Below, piece after piece: positions 45,261 to 55,098 of a stretch of DNA of 64,000 nucleotides. A program made the position numbers and the translations under genes. The stretch is from Candidatus Anammoxibacter sp. GTDB lineage: Bacteria; Planctomycetota; Brocadiia; Brocadiales; Anammoxibacteraceae. The stretch's first letter is position 1, and the number at the start of each line of letters is the position of its first letter. A model generated the notes under the pieces. That model did not search any database, was not told the DNA's origin, and was given only the letters and a program-made list of their open reading frames with translations. Location of the stretch: positions 1 through 64,000 of the forward strand of contig JAIQZQ010000114.1 of the NCBI GenBank assembly GCA_021777105.1. The letters run 5' to 3'.

Positions 45261-46415
45261 ATGATAAAAATATTAAACTTTTACACACTCGCTAAAACGC
45301 TCACGATTGCATGCATAGTTGCGATTAATAGTTTTACGATATTCTTCTCAATATGCCTGGCGGAACAAACCGAGCCGGCGCAAACAGCCGATATATCAAA
45401 GCGCCATATATATTCCAAATATAAATTTGATAAATCGAAGAGAGTTATTAATATCGGGATACAGCCCCTATGGGTACCCGCCAACCTTATTGCGGAGGTA
45501 ATGAAAAGAGACCTGATTCTTAGAGATATTGCGCAAAAACATGGCATGGAAATTCAATGGTATCCGTTTCTAAAGGGAAACGATGTAAATATGTTTCTTG
45601 CAAAAGGCGATCTTCATGCCGGCATAGGCGGCGATATGCCGGCAATTACCGCGGCCGCCACAATGGATATAGTTATTCCCGCAATTACTCAATATGGATT
45701 TATATCCATTGTGGCTAATAAACAGATGTTAATCTCTGATTTAAAAGGCAAACGCATTGGTTATGCGTTTGGCTCAAATGCGCATTACGCTTTATTAGAC
45801 ATATTACACCGCGCTGGACTTGGAGAGAAAGATGTTAAACTTGTTAAGATGGAAGTTTCAATGATGCCGGCGGCGCTGGAAAAAGGAGCTGTTGACGCAT
45901 TTTCCGCCTGGGAACCAACGCCAACATTGGCGGTTAAACATTCCAATAAAGCAGTAAAGATTTTTAAGAGCATAAGTTCAGGATATTTCTATTTTGATTA
46001 TACGTTTGTAAAAGAGCGTTTAAAAATCACTTATCACATAATAGCTTCTGAATTAAGGGCAATTTTATGGATGCAAAATAATTACGATAATTTGTTGACG
46101 GCATGCGGCTGGGTAATAGAGGCGTATAAGGATTTTATCGGCAAAGATTTAGCTCTTTCTCAGGAGGAAATTGCTGATTTGGCAATGGAGGATATTGTTG
46201 GCATGAGCTATGCCCCGGTTATTTCAAAAGAGCAACTGAAAATAAACGGAGCTATTTATCGAGAGTTTCGCTTTCTTAAAAGCCTGAAAAAAGCGCCGGC
46301 ATCCGTCAAGTGGCCTAAGGTATACAATAGTTTTAATGAAGATATTACACAAAAAATAACATCTGAATCCAGGCGATACAAATTGAAACAATTTAACTAT
46401 GAACACAACAAATAA
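45261..46415 (+). CDS. NMT1/SsuA-like periplasmic solute-binding protein
   Basis: 384 aa. Sec signal peptide about 1-34 (TIACIVAINSFTIFFSICLA). The mature part has the SsuA/ThiY/NitT fold: INIGIQPLWVPANLIAEV, LHAGIGGDMPAITAA, LKGKRIGYAFGSNAHYALL, ALEKGAVDAFSAWEPTP. This family binds nitrate, sulfonates, taurine or thiamine precursors. No ABC transporter genes are near. Its 3' end overlaps the next kinase gene by 17 bp, so the two are translationally coupled. A role as ligand receptor for that kinase is more likely than uptake. The C-terminal extension (about 45 residues, Lys-rich) is longer than usual. Confidence 0.83.
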   Translation: MIKILNFYTLAKTLTIACIVAINSFTIFFSICLAEQTEPAQTADISKRHIYSKYKFDKSKRVINIGIQPLWVPANLIAEVMKRDLILRDIAQKHGMEIQWYPFLKGNDVNMFLAKGDLHAGIGGDMPAITAAATMDIVIPAITQYGFISIVANKQMLISDLKGKRIGYAFGSNAHYALLDILHRAGLGEKDVKLVKMEVSMMPAALEKGAVDAFSAWEPTPTLAVKHSNKAVKIFKSISSGYFYFDYTFVKERLKITYHIIASELRAILWMQNNYDNLLTACGWVIEAYKDFIGKDLALSQEEIADLAMEDIVGMSYAPVISKEQLKINGAIYREFRFLKSLKKAPASVKWPKVYNSFNEDITQKITSESRRYKLKQFNYEHNK

Positions 46416-48822
46416 AGAGTGGAGCAATAATACATCAATAAACACTGGAACGTTAGCCGGGAAGAAATCCTTTGGACTTCGATTCAAGATGTTCATATAT
46501 TTTGTGCCAATTTTTGTTTTGTCTATAATATTGATGAATATTTTACAGGTTTATGGATGTTCTTTTTTAGGCATAAAGGGCGAGTACTATATGAAACGAA
46601 GTGTAAAGTTTCACGATCTTAATTTAGTTGCCGATCTAAAAAAGGAACGATTAAACAGATGGTTAAGAGAGAGAGTAGATGATGCGCGCATAGCTACTGA
46701 AAACTATATAATAGAGTCAAATATTAATCAGATAACTCAATTGTTTCATAGAAATGTTAAACTCAACAATTCCCGAACCGATCTATTAGAGTCATTACAA
46801 AAAGAGAGCGCATATAAACATTTGACTCAGTTTCTAAAAGGGATAAAAACACATTCTCCGGCTTATAATTCAGCGCGGATTGTTGATATAAAACAAGGAT
46901 TTGTCATTGCCTCATCCGAGAATACGGACATTGGAGCCGCCTTGTCAACCAGCTTTCATGAAAAAATGTTGGTTTCAGGCGGGGAAGGTTTTTTTACCGT
47001 TAAAAATCCGCAAGCAGAAGAAGGTTATGGTTTATATCTTTCGCGCAACATAGAAACCAGCCATGAGCTGAAAGGGAATGACGCAAGCGCCGCCGGCCTG
47101 TTTTTGGTTATGTCTATTAATTCACGTGATTTTGCTATACCGATTATTCATACAGGCCACGGTCTTGGCAAAACCGGAGAGGCATTGCTTGTGGATAACG
47201 ACGTAAAACTTTTAACTCCACTTAAACATCCACTAAAGGATGGCTCTATAGCAAGAGCGTTTGAATACAAGATAGATGACCAACCCGCAACATTATCATC
47301 CCTTGGTTTCGAAGGCATAGTAGAGTCCGTGGACTATAGTGGCGAGCAGGTTCTCGCCGCTTTTCGTCATATTGTGCTTACTACGGATATGGCATGGGGA
47401 CTGGTTGTCAAACAGAACACAAAAGAAATTTTCGCTATCTTATATGATGGGGTAAAGAATACAATTATTATTAGCCTGGCAGGTATTGTTATAATATTTT
47501 TAATAACTATTATTCTTGCAAACAAACTATCAAGACCTATAAATATTTTAACCGATACAGCTTATAAAGTAAGCAGCGGCAATCTCAAAGCAAGGGCATC
47601 CGTAACCAACAAAGACGCCATAGGCTTTTTAGCCCAAACATTTAATACGATGGTTGATTCAGTTGAAAGCCGGCAAGACGAGCTTGAAAGTAAAGTCCGG
47701 GAACGCACGCAAGAATTAACTGCATTAAATAATGAATTGCAAGAGTCGGAAAATAAATATCATGATTTGTACGACAACTCCCCTGATATGTTGCTTTCAA
47801 TAAATCCTGAAAATGCTAAAATCATCTCTTGCAACAAAGCTTTGCTAAAGTCGTTATGTTTTGATAAAGATGAAATAATAGGCCGGCCGGTTTTTGATAT
47901 ATACCATCCTGATTGTTTAGAAACCGCAAAAAAAGGATTTCAGAGGTTTATTGAGAAAGGAGAAGTCCGCGACCTTGAATTGCAGTTAAAACGCAAGGAC
48001 GGCGGCAAAATAGACGTAAGTTTGAATGTTTCATGCACGAGGGATAATCAAGGGAACATTATTCAAAGTAGATCAGCCTTGCGTGACATTACCAAGCATA
48101 AGACACTTGAAAGAGAACTGGCAAAATCCAACGAACAGTTAATGCATAGCGAGAAGCTGGCGGCTATCGGCAAACTTTCAGCGTCAATTGCTCATGAATT
48201 TAATAATCCGATTTGCGGCATTAAAAACGTGCTGGAAACTGTTGCGGAAGCAAATCTTAATGAAGATGAGGAAAAATTTACTGTGCTAGCCATAAAAGAG
48301 TGTCACCGGATGGCTGACCTTATTAGAAAACTACAGGATTTTAATCGCCCTTCGTCAGGCGATATCTCTTTAATAAATTTACATGAAATAATTGATGAAG
48401 TATTGCTTTTAACTGGCAAAAAGCTTAAAGAAAGGGATATTATTGTTCAAAAAAACTATGTTGACCGGCCCCCATTAATAAAAGCGGTTAACGATCAGAT
48501 AAAGCAAGTGTTCCTGAATCTGATCCAAAATGCTGAAGAGGCGATTGTAGGCGACGGGGGCACAATCACCATTACTTCTGATTGCGTCGATTCCAATATT
48601 TTAATACATATTAAAGATACGGGCGGCGGCATACCCCCGCAATTTATGAGCGTTATATTCGAGCCGTTTTATACATCAAAGCCCGCGGTAAAGGGAACAG
48701 GGCTAGGGCTGTCGGTTTGCCACGGAATAGTAAAGAAGTTTGGAGGCGATATTAAAGTTGATACCGAAGTCGGCAAAGGCACGACCTTTACAGTCATCTT
48801 TCCGGTGGAAGCAGGCGTTTGA
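46399..48822 (+). CDS. dCache-HAMP-PAS histidine kinase, coupled to the solute-binding protein
   Basis: 807 aa. TM1 about 28-50 after a short Asn/Thr-rich cytoplasmic start; double-Cache periplasmic region about 55-350 (RIVDIKQGFVIASSENTD, GKTGEALLVDNDVKLLTP); TM2 about 352-372; HAMP about 375-425; coiled coil; PAS about 450-570 (YDNSPDMLLSINPENAKIIS). HisKA has His599 (SASIAHEFNNPICGIKNVLE). HATPase has NLIQNAEEAI, IKDTGGGI, FEPFYTSKP, GTGLGLSVCHG. It starts inside the binding-protein gene. Member of the shared kinase family. Confidence 0.88.
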   Translation: MNTTNKEWSNNTSINTGTLAGKKSFGLRFKMFIYFVPIFVLSIILMNILQVYGCSFLGIKGEYYMKRSVKFHDLNLVADLKKERLNRWLRERVDDARIATENYIIESNINQITQLFHRNVKLNNSRTDLLESLQKESAYKHLTQFLKGIKTHSPAYNSARIVDIKQGFVIASSENTDIGAALSTSFHEKMLVSGGEGFFTVKNPQAEEGYGLYLSRNIETSHELKGNDASAAGLFLVMSINSRDFAIPIIHTGHGLGKTGEALLVDNDVKLLTPLKHPLKDGSIARAFEYKIDDQPATLSSLGFEGIVESVDYSGEQVLAAFRHIVLTTDMAWGLVVKQNTKEIFAILYDGVKNTIIISLAGIVIIFLITIILANKLSRPINILTDTAYKVSSGNLKARASVTNKDAIGFLAQTFNTMVDSVESRQDELESKVRERTQELTALNNELQESENKYHDLYDNSPDMLLSINPENAKIISCNKALLKSLCFDKDEIIGRPVFDIYHPDCLETAKKGFQRFIEKGEVRDLELQLKRKDGGKIDVSLNVSCTRDNQGNIIQSRSALRDITKHKTLERELAKSNEQLMHSEKLAAIGKLSASIAHEFNNPICGIKNVLETVAEANLNEDEEKFTVLAIKECHRMADLIRKLQDFNRPSSGDISLINLHEIIDEVLLLTGKKLKERDIIVQKNYVDRPPLIKAVNDQIKQVFLNLIQNAEEAIVGDGGTITITSDCVDSNILIHIKDTGGGIPPQFMSVIFEPFYTSKPAVKGTGLGLSVCHGIVKKFGGDIKVDTEVGKGTTFTVIFPVEAGV

Positions 48823-48978
48823 TACCGCCAACCTTCCCAGTGATAAGATGATTGGCTTTCGCCTTCCTTCAATCACAAAAATGATTGCTTGATACGGGTA
48901 TTTAAAATATTGCAACAATTTAGTTGCATTTTAAACCTTTATACTTAACCGGGTTGTCCGGGTTATGAGTAACACAAA

Positions 48979-51219
48979 ATGAAAATAATTTATAAACTGA
49001 TTGCCGGATATATAATATTTATCTTGTTAATTTGGTTTGTTGGATTTATGGGAATTAAAGGCATTCGAAATTCTTTACAGAATTCAATTATCAAGCGTTC
49101 TCAATTATTAACAAACAAAATAATTGATGATATAGACAAAGATATTTACAGTAAAATTGAGATATTTGAGGCATACTGCAATGATTTAACATTAATTGAT
49201 TTTATACGACAATCAAATAAAGATTTTTCCAAGTTTGATAACGTTGAAGATTACATCGATAATAAAGACAAGGAATGGACATCAGCGCCAAAAGAGAGAA
49301 TTACTCCATTTATGGACAAATTATTGAAAAACAGGTTATCAACAGAACTAAAAGAATTAACTAACTTTTATGCGGAAAGGTACGGCTATACCGTTTTCGG
49401 AGAAGTGTTTGTCACAAATAAATATGGGGCAAACATTGCGCAAACAGGCAAAACTTCTGATTATAAACAAAACGATGAATTATGGTGGAATAACGCAAAA
49501 GAAAAAGGCATATATGTTGAAAATGTTAAATTTGATGATAGCGCAAATATGTTTTCTATCAATATTGCGATACCGGTTAAAGGTGAGAACGACTCGTTTT
49601 TAGGCGCAATTAAAGTGGTTCTAAATATTCAGGGAGTAATTGAATCAATTAAAAAAATCGAGCAAAATGTATTAGAGACAGACCGCAATCTTTTCATGTT
49701 CAAATTGATAGCCAATGATGGAAGATTAATTTACCAAACTAAAGAATTTGAAATTTTGAATGAGGTATCCGCGCCGTCGGATTTCCTCAAGTTTTCAAAA
49801 AGCGGAAACATATTGAAAACAATAGATCGTGGCGGTAAACAGGTTAAAGTTTTGTGTACTTATTGCAAATCTGAAGGCTATAAAACTTTTAAAGGTTTAG
49901 GGTGGATCATTATTCTGGAACAAGACACGAATGAAATATTTTCTTCTGAAAAAAAGGTAAAGAACGGCATTCTAATTATCTTGGCGATAGTGACATTTGT
50001 CGCTATTTTAATAAGTATTTTTATCGTATTAGCTCAAAAAAAAGCTCAAAATAAAATTGTTAAAGAGAAGGAAAAAGCCGAATACGCAAGCAAAGCCAAA
50101 TCGCTATTTTTAGCGCATATGAGCCATGAATTGCGCACTCCGTTAAACAGTATACTTGGATTTTCCCAACTTCTCGCGATGGATATGGACAAAACATTAA
50201 CTAATATTCAAACTGAGAATGTGGACAGAATTAATGCGTCCGGCACACATTTGCTGAAACTAATAGATGAGATTCTAGATCTTTCAAGAATAGAGGCCGA
50301 CGATATCCAGTTGTCGTTTGAAAATGTAAGCCTGTATAAACTAACGCAAGATGTATTGGTTTTCACCACGCCGTTTAAGGTAAAGCATGGCATTCAGATT
50401 ATAAACGAAATAACAAAGGATAATGACGTCTTGGTTAAAGCAGATAAGACAAGACTAAAACAGGTAATACTCAATTTTGTGACAAATGCCATAAAGTACA
50501 ATAGTAAAAACGGGACGATCACTATCTCGCTACAAACAGCCGCGGATAACAGAGCCCGTTATAGTGTCAAAGATACGGGAGCCGGCATACCCGCTGATAA
50601 ACATGCCGAACTTTTTGAACCCTTTAACCGGCTTGACGCCGACAAAACAGAAATAAGAGGCATAGGCCTTGGCCTGGCCATAGCTAAAAAGCTAACTACA
50701 TTGATGAATGGCTCTATCGGCATGGATAGCGCTGTAGGCAAAGGCAGTTGTTTCTATATTGAATTGCCGATTTCCGAAACTATAACAAAACCTGAAAATC
50801 TGCCGGCAGATAAGATTAAACATGATTCAACGGGCGAGTTAAAAAGGGATTTGGTTATTTTGCACATTGAAGATAATCAGGTTAATCAGGAAGTTGTCAG
50901 TCAAATGCTGGGCAACAGGGAAAACATAAACCTTATTATCGCAAATGACGCTGAAACAGGCATTAAACTGGCGATTGAGCATAATCCCGACCTTATTTTA
51001 ATGGATATGCATTTGCCTGGAATGAGCGGTTTAGAGGCGTTTAAGCAACTTCAAAGAAATAATGAAACCCGTAATATACCGGTTATTGCGATTAGCGCGA
51101 ACGCGATGCAAGACGACATAAAGAAAGCATTGGATGCCGGATTTAAATCATATCTCACCAAACCGGCAAGCATGAGCAACATTTTAAAAGAGATAGATAA
51201 ATTTACAGTTGGCGGTTAA
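48979..51219 (+). CDS. dCache hybrid histidine kinase with C-terminal receiver
   Basis: 746 aa. TM1 about 5-25; periplasmic double-Cache about 28-325 (YGYTVFGEVFVTNKYGANIA, NDELWWNNAKEKGIYVENV); TM2 about 330-352; no HAMP; coiled coil. HisKA of the bacterial hybrid type has His383 (AHMSHELRTPLNSILGFSQL). HATPase has NFVTNAIKYN, KDTGAGI, FEPFNRLDAD, GIGLGLAIAKK. The receiver (about 630-742) has Asp676 (ILMDMHLPG). The C-terminus (FTVGG) runs into an IVP-remnant-like repeat (GTTGGCGGTTAACAGTTTG). An unusual CCGGGTT repeat lies directly before its ATG. Confidence 0.9.
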   Translation: MKIIYKLIAGYIIFILLIWFVGFMGIKGIRNSLQNSIIKRSQLLTNKIIDDIDKDIYSKIEIFEAYCNDLTLIDFIRQSNKDFSKFDNVEDYIDNKDKEWTSAPKERITPFMDKLLKNRLSTELKELTNFYAERYGYTVFGEVFVTNKYGANIAQTGKTSDYKQNDELWWNNAKEKGIYVENVKFDDSANMFSINIAIPVKGENDSFLGAIKVVLNIQGVIESIKKIEQNVLETDRNLFMFKLIANDGRLIYQTKEFEILNEVSAPSDFLKFSKSGNILKTIDRGGKQVKVLCTYCKSEGYKTFKGLGWIIILEQDTNEIFSSEKKVKNGILIILAIVTFVAILISIFIVLAQKKAQNKIVKEKEKAEYASKAKSLFLAHMSHELRTPLNSILGFSQLLAMDMDKTLTNIQTENVDRINASGTHLLKLIDEILDLSRIEADDIQLSFENVSLYKLTQDVLVFTTPFKVKHGIQIINEITKDNDVLVKADKTRLKQVILNFVTNAIKYNSKNGTITISLQTAADNRARYSVKDTGAGIPADKHAELFEPFNRLDADKTEIRGIGLGLAIAKKLTTLMNGSIGMDSAVGKGSCFYIELPISETITKPENLPADKIKHDSTGELKRDLVILHIEDNQVNQEVVSQMLGNRENINLIIANDAETGIKLAIEHNPDLILMDMHLPGMSGLEAFKQLQRNNETRNIPVIAISANAMQDDIKKALDAGFKSYLTKPASMSNILKEIDKFTVGG

Positions 51220-51408
51220 CAGTTTGTAAATTTATAAATTGTTAATAGATTCAAATTTGTTGGAAGTTAGAAATTTAATGCCGAGGCTAAAAAAAAAGGT
51301 TGGCGAGCTAATTTTAAAAAAACTTTTATTCGGTTTAATTCTTTTAACTAAATGTTGCGCTTATTAGTTGAAGTTGCGACTTATCCTTAATTATTTAAAC
51401 TCATATAC

Positions 51409-53487
51409 ATGAATTTCGAAAAACAGATTGAAATATTACAAGGCGTTTCATTTTTAAGAAATTTCAAAGAGAATGAATTAGCCTCATTTGCAAAAGAATG
51501 CAAATTAATTTCCTTGAAAAAGAATGAAATTCTTTTTGAAGAGGATTCGCCGGGGCAGAGCATGTTTATTGTTTTGGACGGTTTTTTAAAAATTTATAGA
51601 ATGAATCAGGAAATTGCAATAAGGAGTTCGGGTGATTTTTTTGGAGAAATGGCTTTAATTGATTATAAACCACGCTCAGCCAGCGTTAAAACAATAGACG
51701 AATCATCTCTCTTAGAAATTAATAGAAATGTTTACGAAAAGTATATAGCTAATAACCCAGAAGCCATTCTAACGATATTAAAAAGCTTATCCGACCGCAG
51801 CCGAACAGATTTAGACCTTCTTGATGGAGTATTCAAAGAATTAAAAGGAAGCGAGGAACGATATCGAAATATTGTAGAAACTATTTCAGACATTGTTTTA
51901 CAAATTGATTCTAACGGTATAATAAAATTTGTTAATTCAGCAGTAGAACGCTTACAATATGCCGGAGAAGAATTAGTCGGCAGATCGTTTGAAGAATTTA
52001 TGTTTGTAGAAAACCAACCTTTGCCTTGCGCCGAAATCTTAACAAAACGCGTTGGACGTAGGGCAACAAGAAATATAGAGTTATTCTTTAAGGTCAAGGA
52101 AAAATCGAATTTATATAAAAATATACATGCTATTCCGGTATTGGCAAATGCCTTTGGGTTATGGAATGTAGAGAATAAGATTGTCTTAAAAAAAGGAGCT
52201 CAAAAGAAGTTTATAGGCACCCTATTTATAGCCCGCGATATTACTGAACGTAAGCGTTTAGAGGATGATGTAAAAAAACAGCGGGACGGCTTGCAAACAA
52301 TTGTGCATGAAAAGACAAAGGAACTCACGGCAGCAAAAGAAAAAGCTGAATATGCCAACAAGGCTAAATCATCTTTTCTTGCAAAAATGAGCCACGAATT
52401 ACGAACCCCGCTAAATTCGATTCTTGGCTTTTCACAAATTTTGTTAATGAACACAGAGAATTTTAACGACACTCAAACAGGAAATATTAGACGTATTTCG
52501 TCATCAGGTCATCATTTACTCAAATTAATAGATGAAATTTTAGACCTTGCGAGTATTGAATCAGGCAAAGTTAAGATGTCAATAGAACCTGTTCAGATAG
52601 GCCCTTTGATGAGAGAGATAAACGCGTTTTCCTACCCATTAGCCGATAAAATGGGAATAAAGTTCATTGATAATACTTTGGATTTTCATGATAAATTCGT
52701 TAAAGCCGACAGGACACGGCTAAAACAAATTTTGCTTAACATAAAATCAAATGCTATTAAATATAATAAGCAAGGAGGCTCTGTTACATTTTCTATTCAA
52801 AAAATTGATAAAGATAAAATTCGTTTTAATATTGCCGACACTGGGCCTGGAATCAACTCAGATCAATTTGAAGCCTTGTTTGAGCCTTTTAACCGTCTTG
52901 GCGCCGACGAAAGTAATATCGAGGGCACAGGGATTGGGCTTTCGTTATCAAGGGAATTAGCGCAATTGATGGGAGGCACATTAGGCCTTAAAAGCGCGCC
53001 GGGAAGCGGAAGCTCTTTTTTTGTCGATCTGCCGGCGACGCAGTGTGAAGGAAAACCGGAAAACCTTAGTGAACATAAACAAAAAACTTATTCCTCAAAA
53101 ACTGAAATCAAAAATATTAACATACTTTATATAGAAAACAATCCCAATAATTTAGAACTAGTTTGCCAAGCCTTAAAAAAACGGCCCAACACGAACATTC
53201 ATACTGCGCATGAAGCGCAGGCAGGCATTAACATTGCCAAAGAGCTGGAATTGGATTTAATTTTAATGGATATCAATTTGCCGGGCATGAGCGGGACTGA
53301 AGCATTAAAAATACTTCAGGATGATGATAAGTGTAAAAATATTCCGGTTATAGCGCTTAGCGCTAATGCCAAGAAAGATGATATTGAGAAAACTCTAAAC
53401 ATGGGATTTAAGGCATATATTACGAAACCAATCAACATAACCAAATTCCTTGAAGAGGTGGATAGTTTTATACCAAACCCATTATAA
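51409..53487 (+). CDS. Cyclic-nucleotide-binding-domain hybrid kinase (cNMP-PAS-HK-REC)
   Basis: 692 aa soluble sensor. Residues about 10-135 form a CAP/CRP-type nucleotide-binding domain: LFEEDSPGQSMFIVLDGFLKI, and the phosphate-binding cassette FFGEMALIDYKPRSASV with the Glu and Arg that contact cyclic phosphate, so cAMP or cGMP binding is plausible. PAS about 145-275 (IVETISDIVLQIDSNGIIKF). HisKA has His329 (AKMSHELRTPLNSILGFSQI), HATPase follows (NIKSNAIKYN, GTGIGLSLSRE), and a C-terminal receiver has Asp621 (ILMDINLPG). The HK-REC half is closely related to that of the preceding gene, showing duplication with an exchanged sensor. Confidence 0.9.
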   Translation: MNFEKQIEILQGVSFLRNFKENELASFAKECKLISLKKNEILFEEDSPGQSMFIVLDGFLKIYRMNQEIAIRSSGDFFGEMALIDYKPRSASVKTIDESSLLEINRNVYEKYIANNPEAILTILKSLSDRSRTDLDLLDGVFKELKGSEERYRNIVETISDIVLQIDSNGIIKFVNSAVERLQYAGEELVGRSFEEFMFVENQPLPCAEILTKRVGRRATRNIELFFKVKEKSNLYKNIHAIPVLANAFGLWNVENKIVLKKGAQKKFIGTLFIARDITERKRLEDDVKKQRDGLQTIVHEKTKELTAAKEKAEYANKAKSSFLAKMSHELRTPLNSILGFSQILLMNTENFNDTQTGNIRRISSSGHHLLKLIDEILDLASIESGKVKMSIEPVQIGPLMREINAFSYPLADKMGIKFIDNTLDFHDKFVKADRTRLKQILLNIKSNAIKYNKQGGSVTFSIQKIDKDKIRFNIADTGPGINSDQFEALFEPFNRLGADESNIEGTGIGLSLSRELAQLMGGTLGLKSAPGSGSSFFVDLPATQCEGKPENLSEHKQKTYSSKTEIKNINILYIENNPNNLELVCQALKKRPNTNIHTAHEAQAGINIAKELELDLILMDINLPGMSGTEALKILQDDDKCKNIPVIALSANAKKDDIEKTLNMGFKAYITKPINITKFLEEVDSFIPNPL

Positions 53488-53704
53488 ATTAATGCATATG
53501 TCCTAAGACGAATAAACAGGACATGTAAAAAATAAAAAGATAAAAGTAAAAAGTTTGGAATAATAGTGCATCACCCCGCTTGCAAACCACAGTTTGTGAG
53601 CGAAACAATTCAAGAAGTCATTGCATCTTGTTATAGAGCAAACATAGAGAGCTTTTAAACGCGAAGAAAGGGCTTCTCGAATAACTAATCGGAGAAAATT
53701 AACT

Positions 53705-54388
53705 ATGGACCAAGAAACCGAACAAACAGATAGTATATTAATTGTAGACGACGATATTGACCTGATAAAATTGTTGGAAACATATTTATTAAAGAAGAAA
53801 TACCGGACAGAGACGGTAATGAACGGAGCTTTAGCCCTGGAAGCTGTTCAAAATAACAAGTACGATCTAATCCTGCTGGATATTCAAATGCCGGACATGG
53901 ATGGTTTTGAGGTTTGTGAACGCATGAAATTGCTCCCGCAAATGAAAGATGTGCCTATCTTGTTTCTATCAGGACTTAGCGAAACAAAAAATATTGTCAA
54001 AGGCTTCAAATTAGGAGCTGCTGATTATATAAAAAAACCTTTTTATCCTTCAGAGTTGCTGGCGAGAATCAAAATAAACCTTGAATTAAAAAGCGCAAGA
54101 GAAATTATTAATAAAAACAATGTAGAACTTACTGAATCGAATAATAAATTAAAACAAAAAAATGAGGAACTTCAAAAAGCTTTAAACGAGGTGAAAATAT
54201 TAAAAGGACTCCTCCCTGTCTGCGCAAGTTGCAAGAAAATCAGACAGGATAATAGCGACCCAAATGAGCAAAATTCATGGCTTAATATGGAGGAATATAT
54301 TAGCGACCGGTCCGACGCAAAATTTTCGCACGGCTTATGCCCTGAATGCCAAGTAGAACTGTATCCCGACATTTTTAAGAGAAAATAA
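53705..54388 (+). CDS. Response regulator with coiled coil and four-cysteine tail
   Basis: 227 aa. Receiver about 8-125 with VDDDID, Asp59 (LILLDIQMPDMDG) and IKKPFYP. A coiled coil (about 130-165, ELTESNNKLKQKNEELQKAL) leads to the tail LLPVCASCKKIRQD, SWLNMEEYI, FSHGLCPECQVELYP. This is the same two-CxxC module as in the 32878 regulator, here in its more canonical form. It lies about 220 bp after the cNMP hybrid kinase and could be its target. No DNA-binding or enzymatic domain is seen. Confidence 0.9.
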   Translation: MDQETEQTDSILIVDDDIDLIKLLETYLLKKKYRTETVMNGALALEAVQNNKYDLILLDIQMPDMDGFEVCERMKLLPQMKDVPILFLSGLSETKNIVKGFKLGAADYIKKPFYPSELLARIKINLELKSAREIINKNNVELTESNNKLKQKNEELQKALNEVKILKGLLPVCASCKKIRQDNSDPNEQNSWLNMEEYISDRSDAKFSHGLCPECQVELYPDIFKRK

Positions 54389-54687
54389 CGCGCGTTATCA
54401 AATAATAAAAAATGAATATTAATGTAGACAAAAACGCGTTAAGGACAAGGAGCTGGACGACTGCCGCATTAGTCAGTTGCGCGGTTGTTGGTAGAGCTTG
54501 ATGCTGATAATCTTTTAAGTGAGGGGGGGAGGGAAACTTTATCCTCCCATCAATCACAAGGATGACAGCTTGATACGGGATATTTGAAATTTTGAATTTG
54601 CAAACTGCCAATTATATATTGGTTACTGAATTATTTTAGGATCACTCTTTGGGTGGTTTTTAGTGACGCAGACCATTAGACTTTTAT

Positions 54688-55098
54688 TTACAAGAGCTTA
54701 ATGCATTTTTCCGCCGTCAGAATCTGAAACGGCAAGTCTGTGTGGAGAGTCAGGAAGTGTCGGTTTTCTGAAACTAACGCTTCGGCGCCAACCCATTCCG
54801 TATATGCGCCTATTAATGCGTCGGCGGGCTTTAAACCTTTATATTCGTATTTGCAGCCTAGTTCAAACGGAACGGAAAAGTTTTCGTCAATTATAGTAAG
54901 CGAGGAAACGAAATTTATGAATTCACGAAAAAGTTCCAGTGATATGTTATTTTTTACTTCATCCACAATCAAGCGAGGAATTCGTATGGGATGCAAGGGA
55001 TACTCTATGAGCAGTGTATTGAGCAGGATTTTTGATGATGTCTTCTTAGAAGGGCCAAAACCTAGAATGTATTCGTTTGAATCAAGAACGAGAAGCAA
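54688..55098 (-). CDS. PIN domain protein, probable toxin of a type II toxin-antitoxin pair
   Basis: 136 aa predicted Mg-dependent ribonuclease of the PIN/VapC type. Acidic residues: Asp6 in VLDSNEYI, Glu47 in LIVDEVKN, Asp93 in KPADALIGAY; the last site is EN in LVSENRHFL. The start is TTG 55098, supported by GGGAGG six bases upstream. It overlaps the 3' end of the small antitoxin-like gene by 17 bp, the classic order of antitoxin then toxin. Inserted on the minus strand in an otherwise + strand island. Confidence 0.83.
   Translation of the reverse strand: MLLVLDSNEYILGFGPSKKTSSKILLNTLLIEYPLHPIRIPRLIVDEVKNNISLELFREFINFVSSLTIIDENFSVPFELGCKYEYKGLKPADALIGAYTEWVGAEALVSENRHFLTLHTDLPFQILTAEKCIKLL

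Noticed and set aside
54418..54507. Short frame MNINVDKNALRTRSW of about 29 codons
   Set aside because: No Shine-Dalgarno sequence, no recognisable pattern, and it lies in repeat-rich sequence.
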